Below are positions 1-11,318 of a DNA stretch of 64,000 nucleotides, one piece after another (position 1 is the first letter of the stretch; each line of letters begins with the position of its first letter). Both the position numbers and the translations under genes were made by a program. Source of the DNA: Anisakis pegreffii (taxonomy: Eukaryota; Nematoda; Chromadorea; Rhabditida; Anisakidae); NCBI GenBank assembly GCA_035041965.1, contig JAPYMA010000242.1, positions 62,001 through 126,000 of the forward strand, in the 5' to 3' direction. Under the pieces are notes generated by a model. That model was given only the letters and a program-made list of their open reading frames with translations, did no database searches and was not told the DNA's origin.

Positions 1-224
1 ATTCAGTAATATTGCTTGGCATGGATGAGCATGCTACTTGATGTACTTGAGAGAGTAATGTTACTGGTTGAAGTCAATGATCATGATCTAAAACTGAACG
101 TTCTCATAGTGATAAATTCGTTTAGTCATTCTCCTACTGCAACCTTTGGTGACCACAAGGTAGTACTAAGTTGAAATTATCCACTGCTAAAATAGAATTA
201 ATCGATCGATTCACAATTTGAAGA

Positions 225-1312
225 TCAGTTCTTCGAACCGACTAATAATGCAGATGTTTCGCTCATTGATAAGTTGAAGGGAGACCGGAAAACTGAAATT
301 GATTCCACCTTTACATATTGTATCTGTTCACAAGCATATGATATGATGATGACGTTTGAAATATTCCGCAATAATGATAACATCACAGATAAGAAGAAGG
401 CATTATTGCAAAACATTATTTGCGTCATACACTAAACATAACGTTGACTAGAACTATCATTGAATAATACAACAACAGAGAATGGTCGCGTAAATCAATT
501 AGAAGGTTAACTAAGGTGAATCGTTCATCACTCTTCTCATCATTACACTGATCACTTGTCTCTTCATTCACTTCTGGCGAAAATGGTTTATAGTTATTAT
601 GGCTAGCACGATGAAAATTCGTGGCCACGGCATAATGAGTCAATAGAACGTGAACGTTTCGTGGTTTGTTGCTGTTGATTTTCGACGATCCATCTGGATT
701 ACAGATGAATGATTCTTCGATGTCATTATTGATATTCGTAACCGGCAGTTTAATCTGCAACTTGTAGTTATCATTTGCGAACTGATTGATACTGATGAAC
801 GAAGTGACCGCTCAACTAACCTCGTCAAGACGAAAACAACAAAAACCGGCGAGAAAAATCGAAGAGAAAATGCCCTCAAATGTGACGACAAATTGCCCGA
901 ATTCGAATACGACCAGTGTTATTGTTCGAGCTGTGGATTTATGTTCTTCTTCTGAACAACACAACGTTGATCTTCCAGTTGGAACCATATTAGGTCCATT
1001 TGTTGTCCTTAAAAGCAACACTGATAACGATGACTGCACCAAATGTAGTGAGGTGATCTATTTGATTGATTGCTTTGCAATGTTTTTCTGAATATCAATA
1101 AGCTTACATCTAGAATGTTTCTCTTTTTAGTTTAAGTGTTTCATTCAATCACTCTTGCTGGATTACTCCGTCCATATGCAAACGACAACTATCACAACGT
1201 TTTTTTTTTCAGTTCAGCATTTTGGTCCTAATGAAATGAACAGCGTCTGAAGCAGAAACTAACGTTTCATCAACTGCACCATCCTAGAAGTACCACATGA
1301 ACACAGAATTAC

Positions 1313-1403
<91 letters not shown>

Positions 1404-1847
1404 TAGCGCATATATTCATTTATTTCACACGTTATAAGTATTATGTATTGAAATAGGATGCATAACGTAATGTGACATTCGCGAAGTAATGCGCAGTGAG
1501 TTGAGACGTGAATGGAGTATAAATATAATGTCAACATCTCATTATCAATGATCACACACTTGAAGATCGCCCTGATAAGGTTTTACCACAATGTCGCTCA
1601 TCTAACTGATATCGTCCTCTTTAACACAATCAAAGCATTTGTCGTATAATTGGATTAATTCGTGCGTTATTTTTAATTGCAACGTTGCGGTCAATGAACG
1701 ATGAGCAAATAAAATGAAATGCTGCCGTTGCGTTTCATCGATAGCACTCAAATTTGCATCTAGTAAATTCAGGTACTCTGCGGAATAGTAATAGTATTTC
1801 ATAAGGAACGCTGAGCGACTCCCTAATTGCTGAATTGCTCTGAACAT
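225..1847 (-). CDS. possible small antisense gene, unrecognised
   Basis: Three minus-strand segments read like protein and join in phase: 1847-1626 (ATG start, 74 residues, helical, rich in Gln and Leu), 754-532 (after a TTGCAG acceptor, acidic, with repeated NEET/NDEK-like stretches) and 292-225 (after an ATTTCAG acceptor, ending in a TGA). The joined product would be about 170 residues. The first segment could instead be a single-exon 81-residue ORF ending at 1602. No family is recognised and no signal peptide or membrane segment is visible. The model lies antisense to exon 1 and intron 1 of the FOG-like gene, so its long intron would contain the FOG start on the other strand. The protein-like composition is the only support; the donors are weak. 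Confidence 0.35.
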
Positions 1848-4800
1848 TTCTCAAATCGGTAGTGTTTTGCTCGAGGGGACAGTAATGTCTTCAATCGGTT
1901 GTCCCAATCATGCGAGCAATTGAAAGTGTCTAAATTTGTGGTGAAGATGAAAAAGCGTAATATTTTGCCACTGCTTAAAATTCCGTACTATTCTATAGGC
2001 TTATGTTCATTCACAGGGTCATACTATCGTTTTAAAATTTTGGAATAATGATTCATTCACTCGACAGGACATCTCATCCAATTCTTCTGCAATCGATTCT
2101 ATTTCCCCAGGAAAATACCACTTCAGCAAAGTATCTGACTGAGGTAATTCACACACCCACCAATAATGAGTAATTCTTGATTAGATACCAGCAAATGACT
2201 AAACAAGAAGATTAAAAGTGGTCCATACTAATACTGTGTTAACGCAACATGTAGAAAATATCAGTTTGTTCCAATAGACCTGATTTCACGTCCCCACATT
2301 GATGAGAGGAACGATTCGGAAATTCACTGGCCTATCCAGAAGTGTCTCATTTTAATTGTGTTGACATATTTGTGGTGTTTGTAAATGAGTGGTGAATAAT
2401 TTTGCTTTTCAGGGTAAAGACATCACCGTCAGTCTGAAATCATGCAGTCTCAATGAGAATTCCTGTCGAGAGCCTGAGGTCATCCGCATTTCAAACACAA
2501 CGAGTGGCGCCAACTGCGAGATGTTCGAATCAGGTCAGCCACATCAAAAACAACCTCTCTAATCAGAGAACGTTTATGTCGTGTTTACGACTACTACAAA
2601 ACCATTTTCGAACCGTTTCACAGGGGTCGACGTACAGAGAACATTGCTTTGTCATGAAATATTAGCGTCAATAGTTTACAGTGGAATCTCGATTTGTGAA
2701 CGGCTTGGCTTGAGATTAATCCGGTTTGCTTGCAGTATTTCCAATGAAAGCTCATCTGGCCATTTCCAATCAAGCAAATGCAATTTTGCATTACATTTTC
2801 TAGCAAAATCGAATGTACGACAGGATTTATGACGTTAACATTTCGATCGTTTTTAATAGTTTAAGTCTAAGTGAACAGCACCCATCTAGTGGTTCACTCA
2901 TTTTTGAAGTTCAAAGCAGACAAATTTTGTGATTTGCGTTACTATAAGTGTTTTTTTACTCACATGTGAGAAATAAATTTTGTGTTAGCGTAAGATCTAA
3001 ATAATGATAGTGAATAATGTAAATAATGATAATGTGTCGTTTCATCTTCAAGAATGGAACTATTCAAAAAGACCCTTGCTGAAGAAAGAAATAATTGAAA
3101 AGAAATCATGTTCTAGTGTTAAATTTCCAAACGTTTCGGAGCCTAACTAGCAGAAATCTCCTGCAAGTGTCGCTCAACAAATCACCGAAATTACTTTGTG
3201 TCGGGATATATATACACCCTTTTCTCACCTTTTTCAAATCACACTCTGATCCCTACTAATAGTCGGTCATTGAAATTGCTATTATTCTGCCCTTCCAAAG
3301 AAAAATTACACGAGGGAGAATTAAGGCGTTTGGAACGAATAAATTCATTATCCACAGATTACTGCCAGAAGACCTGCTTCGTTTCACGACCGATCCGGAT
3401 CACAGTTAAAGTGTTATCGTAACTCGAGTTTCCACTGCGTAGAATTGCAGTCTGATCATTGTTAGATAATCATGGGATAACTTGGGCATTGAATGAATTC
3501 CATCGTTAACGATCTACGCGAAGAGTGCTGTGTTAATGCATTTTTTTGGTATGGCGTGAGAAAAATGATGACAAATGAGTCCATTACTGTTACATTAACA
3601 GGGGAAATTTCATTTACACACCTTTTCAGAGTTGACGCAAAATTCCATCTATCTAACAGATGAATCAATCTATTTGCCATCTATAACAAACATTTTCATA
3701 TTTTCTACAACCGATATAATTTCGTGTTAAATGTGAGAACTTTTTAGAACCCGAATTTATATTCCCATGTCAAATAGGCATCATTTTTTCTATGTCCCAC
3801 TTCTTTATCTCTGCATATGGCAAATTATTTTGGATCAAACTGATCGGTTTTGTTCTTTTTTAGATGGCAGCTTGTTCATACGTATAAATCGCTCTGTGCA
3901 AAAAATCACCGAATTAAAAGCGAATGTCGGATCACTTCCACGCTTTCATCGATCCGAGGAGAATTTCAGCGAGAATGGTAAATTTTTTAGAATTTCAGAA
4001 GAATTTCATATTGAATTACGGCATCTTAGTCATTCATTTCCTCACTTTAAACGAAAAGTATTTTCAAATATAATTGCATGATTCACTGATGCACGTGCAA
4101 CAGCAGTGCTTCTTGATCTTGATGAATACTCCAAAAACGGTACATCTTGATGGAGTTTTGAAATCGAGAATCCTCAAAGTTTTTTTCACGTGACACAAGC
4201 GTACTGATTGCCATAAATAAGTGATTACCGTGATAACTGTCACTCAGCTGCCCACACTTTTGTTATTTCACGATCAGTTTTATCCACTACTTTACTATTA
4301 CTGCTCTAAACCTAGATTTATGCAAATTACCTAACACATTTCCGTCCGAGAATGCGTAAGAAACATCAGCAACATTGCAAACGCAAACCAATGTCAATCC
4401 GTCGAATATTGAAAAGTGACTAAATTTTCGAGACTCGTTATCTGAAACTTAGCAAATGCATTCTTTTCTGACAAGCTTACATCTTCTCAAAGAATATTCA
4501 AAGAATATGCTTTATGTGAGCAATGAAACTTATGTGAATTTGATACAATCGCTGTTTCTATACGATTCTTAATTGAGTGACGTTATTGTTGTTGCTTTTA
4601 CATGACGTTCTTGCATAACTTCATGGAATGACTCACTGAAGTATAACAGAAATATTTCAAATATGATTGGGTGTGATTGCATCGATAATGAATATTCCGT
4701 ATTGTTATCAGTTACATCTATTGTTTTTTGGTTCGGCTTTTAATGCTTCATCATTTGCGATTTTTCATGCACTTTTTATTTTAAAATTTGATAACTGATG

Positions 4801-7800
4801 TTGAAACATTGATAAATAGAATATTCGCCAGTGCCCGAAAACTTCAAAGTTCCATTGCGATTAAAACGTATTGCTTTTGATTATTCGAGGGCTCCATTCA
4901 AATCAAAATAATCTACGGGAGCAACAGAGCTCTTGAAAAGTTGACAGATATGTCAGTAATGAGAAAAAGATGCCAATATTAATGATGCGGCTGCTTTTAG
5001 GTTCCCCGTCAACAAACTCCTCAATCTCATCCATTTCAATGGTGACATCCACGAACCATGATACACTATCGTTCCCAACCACAAGCACAACCGATGTTTC
5101 ATTCATGTCTATGCCACCACATGCAATTTATTTTCCCGTTGCTTTTCATGATAGCGCTCTGTCGCATATGCAGGTATGAATTTATTTTGACCGCTGCTTA
5201 CTGAAAGAATATTCCAGTTATCATGTTCCCACCTGTTCTCGTTGGGAGGTTGACAACGACACTACTGAATGTCTTTTTAAAGTGCATATATTTCGAAGAC
5301 AAAATGACACACTCTTATCAAATTCAAAGCAAACTGCCCACGTACAAACGAACCAATGTTGCACTCAAGAAACCGCAAAACAAATTTGGATAAGCGATGA
5401 GATGAGAATGTATCCAAATGGGGAACGGAAGTGGTATCAGGAGTAAAATAAGTTGTTCTACTTGCAGGTGGTAGGATACCCACAAGTAATAATACCAGTT
5501 GCATTGAACCGTTCAACCGCTCATCTCTACCAGCCGTCGTTGTTAGTTGATGAAACACTCTCTCATGGCATACAAATACCGTCTTCATTGAACGTCGGTA
5601 ATACGACCATAAAAGTCGATAAAATGAATTATCCAACTACGTCTCGACCAGAAACCACTACGAATGTTGATTCTGTTGTTGACTTACAACAACCTAAAAG
5701 GTACATACTTCATGCAGTTGTTCCAAATTTCGTTTTTTTTTCAAAATTTCACAATATTCAAAATTTTGTAATTCACGATCATGCACATCAACTGCGTTTT
5801 TATTACTTCTTATCCTGTATTGTGTTCTTCCAGTCAGTACTACACACTAAAACATTATTTGCAATGATCAGAACCGAATACCTAAACTATAATTTTCAAG
5901 AAATTTCGACTTACTCGATAACTCAAAATGAATTCCAATAACTCATCATAAATTTATTTATGACTTAATTTTCAAAACAAATTCGACAGGGAAAGAAAAT
6001 CTGTCGAAAGATTGAAAATGAGAAAAAAAACCGATTTTTTTCGATTTGTTCTGTCTGTTCTACCAGAAATGTTTCGCAAGATGCACACAAAGACTGTGGA
6101 ATACGAGTTGAATTTGCAGTAAATCAAGCGCACATCCTCCGCGTACAGCTCCGAAAAGACATTCACCACCAAACGATAGCAAACCACTCGACCTGTCAAC
6201 TCACATCAAACAAAAGCGATCTACATCCGCTATAACAAAACTCGATTCATCGACAACAGTACGTACTAGATCAGATGACACTTATCGTTGATTAACGCGT
6301 GAAACTGTTCAAACTAGTGTTGTGCGGGGAGAGCAAAATGAGTCGGGGACGAGGACGTGGGGATCGGGGATGAGGAGAGTCCCTGAAAATGGCCGCCGTT
6401 CGAAAATGGTCGGGGACCGGGAGGTCGGGAATGGGGAGTTTCGGGGAAAATACTCAATCGACTCCCCGAAACTCCCCCAGAATGTAATTTTGGAACTAGA
6501 GTCAGCAGGACCTTGAAAACATGATTTTTTGATGGAAAAGCATTGAAGTAAGTGATCTTTAAGCTAGAAAAGCGATAACTGCAAAGGCGCAATGCAATTC
6601 TATTCACAGTATTTTATTCAATCACATGAGAAAATAGAGTTTTTGAAAATAGCAAAATTTTTTTTAAAATAGCAAAAAAATAGCATAGCAAACAGAGTTT
6701 TTAGAGTTTAACAAAAAATAGCAACAAACAGAGTTTTTGAAAAAACGGCAAAATTTCTTTGACAAAAACAAAAGAGAATACGCGCTCTACTCCTGCAGTT
6801 TTCTGCTACACTCACCTATGCTGACATATTACATTTCACTGGGCAGCTCTCGAAATATTCTGAATCGCGGGAAGGAATTAACACACGGATTCATGAACTC
6901 AAAATTTCGTTGAATTTTGTTGCTCGTGGTTCCCATCAGAAAATGTGATTATCTTCATTAGTCTACATAGAAATGCATTCAGATGAGCGCGACATAAACT
7001 AATGAAAAGCAGAATAATCAGTTGAATGTTCAATGAAATGCTACGCAAAAGTTTATCAAGCTGTTGATGATCATGCCATTCGTTTGACTTGCATCAATTT
7101 TCTAGACCATTTATCGATGATAGGTGATAAACAACGAGAATGACTGCATACGAATGAGCTGGAAATGATTAAGGCTTCCTTCAAGATCGACGCACTATTA
7201 AAATTAATCCAAATTGACCTGCTTTATTAAATCCGGAGATCCCAGGATTTTTCGAAACTTAAATTCCGGGGTCGGGATCAGAATTGAAATGCCAGGATCC
7301 CATGTACAACCTGGCTGAGATAAAATGGTAGTGGGGCCTTGAAGGCAAACATGCGCGCAAAGATCGAAGATTTAACATGGAATCGCTCGCAAGGGTGCGG
7401 TAAATTCGAATTCATTTTTTCGGGGAGACTCCCCGAAATATCGGGGAGAGCCGACAATTCTGGAGAAGTCGGAGACGGGGAGGGTCCCCGAAAATGGCCG
7501 CCGCTCGAAAATGGTCAGGGTTGGGGACGGGGACGAGGATTTCGGGGAAGGGAAGCCCGGATTCGGGGACTCCCCGCACAACATTAGTTCCAGCATCACA
7601 TTGCACAGTTTCTGATCTATTCATAAATCGGCACATAGAATTCGTCTGTTGCGTGGTGACGAACGCAAATCGGAAGTGAATGACGAGTCAGTTGTCGGAA
7701 CTATCGACAGGGGCAGCGTTCCATTCCATCAACATGCGTTTCTTACCTTAAATTTTGCTCGTACCTGACATCCTCAGCACAGTGCTTTTCGGGACGACTT

Positions 7801-9008
7801 TACGATAACTCTGTGCTACATTTTGTGGAAATTTTCAATTTCAGATCATTTCAATTTCAATACTCGGAAAATTGACGGAAAAAAACTGAAGGAATTTTTT
7901 TTGGGAATAAAGAAACTGTGCTCATATGAAATGTTGCATAGCTCTTCTACCGTTGTTTAATTACCGATAATTGAATATTTTTATGAATATTTTTCATGCC
8001 TGAATATTGCTTTTTTTTAGCAAAACTCTACAAGAGAATTAGAAAAACGCTACCGATGTGAATGTGGTGTTTCATTCAATAGTGAAACCACATTGGAAGG
8101 TCATCGAAAGTATTACTGCAACAGTGTGGCGAACCATGCCGAAATTAACCGTGAACCACAGAAGAAGGTGCGTTTTTGAGGGAATACGTTTAATAGCGAC
8201 CTTGAGCTCAAAATAAACGGTTTGTATGAGATCATTTTGAGATCAAATGTTCGCATTTCTAGTAATTAACTCATTTCCAAACCTGATGTGCAGGAGAATA
8301 AAGTTGCTTTTGTTCGACTGAAGTGTTGTTTGCTGATGAGTACGATAAGAAATATTGTTTCGTGATGCAACTGACGATGGATCACTTACTTGATTTGAGG
8401 CACTGAATCGATGTCAACAGTGTGAATTTCAACCAGCGAGTGCAAATCAGCTTGCTCAACACATTCGTGCCAATCATTCAGCAATACGTGCATATGTTTG
8501 TCGAATTTGTGGCTATAAAGGCTACTCACAACGTGGTATTCGTTCTCATCTCAGGTATACAATTCACTTCACTTTTCCTTATTCGGAATGATGAGTGCAA
8601 TGATCAATTAAGAAGAGTCACGCGTGCTGTGCTATTTGCCGAATTTTCATATGAAATGCTAACACCTGCTTGTGAACTGCATTGGTTAACGTTTCAAAAA
8701 ACCAGTTCAGAGTATTTACAGAATATTCATTAATCATACATACCGCAATTCGCCTGTGGTACACCGTTAAGTGATTGATGGTTACTGTGTGCATAGAATA
8801 ATCACCTCGCATGGATTGAAAATTTTCATTTAGAACTCATTCGCAATGCTCGAACAGTCACCACGAGGATGTGATCAAGATGCACGTTTATGTTGTGACA
8901 CCAGAGTTGGTCAAGTTCGAGTGTTCAGAGTGTCACAAAACATTCCCAACAAAGCAACAGATGAAAGAGCATAATTGCGAAGACAATTTAAACAGTGAAC
9001 CTTTATAG
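795..9008 (+). CDS. FOG (Friend of GATA/ZFPM/U-shaped) family zinc-finger cofactor
   Basis: FOG proteins bind GATA-factor zinc fingers in the nucleus and recruit corepressors. Coding exons whose phases agree: 795-1052, 2068-2130, 2413-2533, 3864-3977, 5001-5173, 5468-5700, 6067-6118 (the 3' end could be near 6140), 8021-8167, 8400-8554, 8834-9008; about 496 residues. ATG 795 is the first Met after an in-frame stop. Residues 11-20 contain SRRKQQKPAR, matching the NuRD-recruiting motif found at the N-terminus of FOG, SALL and BCL11 proteins, though here it is not at residue 1. Residues ~65-185 resemble the degenerate PR-like region (LPVGTILGPF ... DGSLFIRI). The C-terminus holds four fingers: a CCHC finger ending GHRKYYC (residues ~351-371, with C-x-C rather than C-x2-C), a C2H2 finger (CQQC ... 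HIRANH), YVCRICGYKGYSQRG..H..H, and a last C2HC finger ending EHNC. The middle is Ser/Thr-rich. Shorter than vertebrate FOG (about 1,000 residues). Family call firm; exon 6067-6118 least certain. Confidence 0.82.
1318..1400. repeat. (TA)n microsatellite
   Basis: About 83 nt of almost pure TA dinucleotide with one interruption (an A doubled near 1350), in intron 1 of the FOG-like gene. Likely length-polymorphic; no other function seen. Confidence 0.95.
6317..7584. mobile_element. TA-flanked element with GC-rich ends and 15-bp terminal inverted repeats
   Basis: The left end GTGTTGTGCGGGGAG (6317-6331) and the right end CTCCCCGCACAACAT (7570-7584) are inverted copies with one mismatch, and each is flanked by TA, as expected for a TA target-site duplication of Tc1/mariner-like or MITE elements. 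The outer ~170-200 bp at each side are very GC-rich in otherwise AT-rich DNA. Both carry the same core in the same orientation (GAAAATGGCCGCCGTTCG near 6384; GAAAATGGCCGCCGCTCG near 7489). The middle is AT-rich with no transposase ORF. Alternative: two separate copies of a short GC-rich repeat. It lies inside the FOG-like gene's intron 6119-8020. Confidence 0.5.
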
Positions 9009-9139
9009 TCTATTCCTATCACGATCCATCGTCTTTCTTTTCACATTGATTCCCGTTAAATTCTGTTGATCATAAGCATGAGTGCCATTTGATTGTGTTA
9101 TGTGAATAATGTTTTTGAGAGCTGATTATTTTCGTGCTG

Positions 9140-9145
9140 AATAAA
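9140..9145 (+). terminator. poly(A) signal for the FOG-like gene
   Basis: AATAAA 131 nt after the TAG stop of the FOG-like gene; the first canonical hexamer downstream. Confidence 0.6.
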
Positions 9146-11318
9146 ATGATTTCAGTGCAAACAGCTTACCAAGCAAAATGAATTATGAATGTTTGTCATG
9201 CTTCTAATCTATAAATTCCCTAACAAAAGTGGGGATGCCGAAGTTCACATTGTGAAGAAAATTTACAAAATTATCATTGGTCTGGAATCGTCACAATTCG
9301 GGCATTCTCGGAGTACAGACCAACAAAGTAGTGGTGTTTCTGTTCCACGCAAATTGATCCATTCCTGTTCTCCTCCCAAGAATGGAGTAGAACAGTTGAA
9401 CAGCGGAACAGAACGGAGCAGGACAGTTTGAAAATTTGGGATGAGGATTTCAATTTGTGGATTTTACCAGCATTCATTGGTTACCAGTCTCCTATCAGCT
9501 TTCACAATTTTTTAAATTAATTTATTTTGAAGTTTCTCCAAACAGAAAAACCGATCCAATTGTGTCAACATTTCTTCAAACAGTAAGCCGGTCACGATTA
9601 TAATTGATTAGATCATACGCCCTTCTCCGATGAATTCATGACTTGTGCAAAACACTTCTGCAGTACTTTTGATTTCCAACTGCACGAATTGGTAGCAATG
9701 CAACTGTCGTCACTCAGTGACTTCACCACCCTAGAATATTTTAGTAGATAGAACTACACAGCAAATGCAAAGCAAAAATCATGCAGCATGAACTGATGGA
9801 TATTTCAGGACTTCTTGATTGCGAATCTTAGTCCTGAATGCTCCGTCGTGCAACCCTTTATGTGGTGCACGCTCATCCGGAACCTCATAGCGGAATGTGT
9901 TTTCGTTTGTTTTCATTCTAAGCCATACAGTAACGTGTACAAACATCAACATGCAACAAAATTAAAATGAAAAATCGTCGTATCGCGAGTAAGTATTAAA
10001 ATGTATAGAGCAGGACTTGAGATGCCCACTTCGTCTCCGATGCTATCTAAAAATATCATTCCTTCGGGGGTTAAATACGTTCAGATGTCCAGTTCTAAAT
10101 TCTGTCATATGCCACCATTCATTTTTATCGTTAAACGTTGAGGTATTTGTTTGTTTTCGGTGTTCACTGATGAATACTCCTCCCAAAATTTGACACTAAA
10201 CGCATTCGGCATCTCGCACTCATCCCGTCGGCAAACTCGCGGCTCAGCGATGTTTCCTTACAACATGAAGAAAATGGTCCTATCCCACTATTGGGATGGA
10301 TTCAAAAATCTTTTGAGTGTGTGATACGTGGATCGGTGGAAAATACAAGTTATCTGAGCACACACAAGCACCATGACGGCTTCGAAACTACAATGGATTT
10401 GAAGTGAAAAACTGCACTGAAAAATACGAAAGTTCGGCGGCACTGTTGTCGATGTGTTCCCCAAACGCTAACAGCGAGCGAAAATTTTCCAAAGTCCAAG
10501 ATCTCTCATATGAAGGCCACTGTCTGCATTCATCAATTACATCGCATCAGCTCAATTTTTTAAACAAAATTTCAATTTTTTAAAGATTTTTCTTCTTTTT
10601 TTAAGCAGTTTCCTTTCAAGTGTATCTTAAACTCACATTTCAAAACAAACAACAAGACAATGTTGAAAGTGTTGCAGCGGTCTTTCACCATTTTCATTTG
10701 ATTGTTCGCGATATTCACGAAGGTTCGCGCTCCTCGTCCTCCCCGTCTGGAAGGATGGGGAGCTCGTCCTCCCGTCGGGGAATGAAACTGGACGAGGGGG
10801 GGGTTCCCGAGAAAAGGTCGGGGAGCAAATTGCGCAGGGGTGTTTCCGCAGGGAGTAAATTGGACGGGGGTCCCCGCGAAAAAGTCGGGGGGGTAAATTG
10901 CGCAGGGAAAGCGTTCCCCGCGTTCCCGCCGGGGTCCCCGACGGGGAGCCTGTTCCCCGACGAACGTTAATATGAAGTAATTGAATGACACATGTCTTCA
11001 CACTAAAATTTTCGTGTAGAAGAACATTATCGATAAAGGAGATTTCAGTAGAAACAGTGGAGTGACTTTGAATAAAACATTCGCTCGCTCCACTAAGAAT
11101 GACTTGTTTCGGAATCATTGAGTAAAAGGTTTGAGAAGCAAACGGCTGAGCGTAATCACTGAGTGGTTAGTTGCAAATTTCACGACAATAAGCATTTTGT
11201 GTATTAGTGAAAGTGCATAAGCAGTAGATTTTGTTTTGTATGAACCTTACCACATAAAACGGTAATAAAATGCAGGGAAGGTTTTGGAATAATTTATGAA
11301 AGTTGGTATTCTTCGCAG
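9146..11318. other. gene-free stretch
   Basis: No exon chain could be built on either strand. It holds a short purine-rich low-complexity patch at about 9385-9430 (GGAACAGAACGG-like units, also seen near 56450-56510) and the GC-rich repeat island at 10722-10970. Any 5' exon of the following gene would lie near its right end. Confidence 0.5.
10722..10970. repeat. GC-rich repeat island
   Basis: About 250 bp of sharply GC-rich sequence in AT-rich surroundings. It contains two direct copies of a unit with the core AAATTGCGCAGGG (about 10827 and 10891), each preceded by a TCGGGG run, and many CCCCG/CGGGG blocks. Composition matches the GC-rich ends of the element at 6317-7584, so it probably belongs to the same repeat class. 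The ORFs that cross it on both strands are by-products of the missing AT-rich stops. Confidence 0.7.

Noticed and set aside
5277..5636. Minus-strand ORF of 119 residues
   Set aside because: Antisense shadow of the FOG exon 5468-5700, whose plus-strand phase fits both neighbours.
6314..7679. Several ORFs over the GC-rich element arms
   Set aside because: Same cause as above: open on all frames in repetitive GC-rich DNA.
10572..11118. Three overlapping ORFs on both strands around 10.6-11.1 kb
   Set aside because: They exist because the GC-rich repeat lacks stop codons; Pro/Arg/Gly-rich low-complexity composition and no splice partners.
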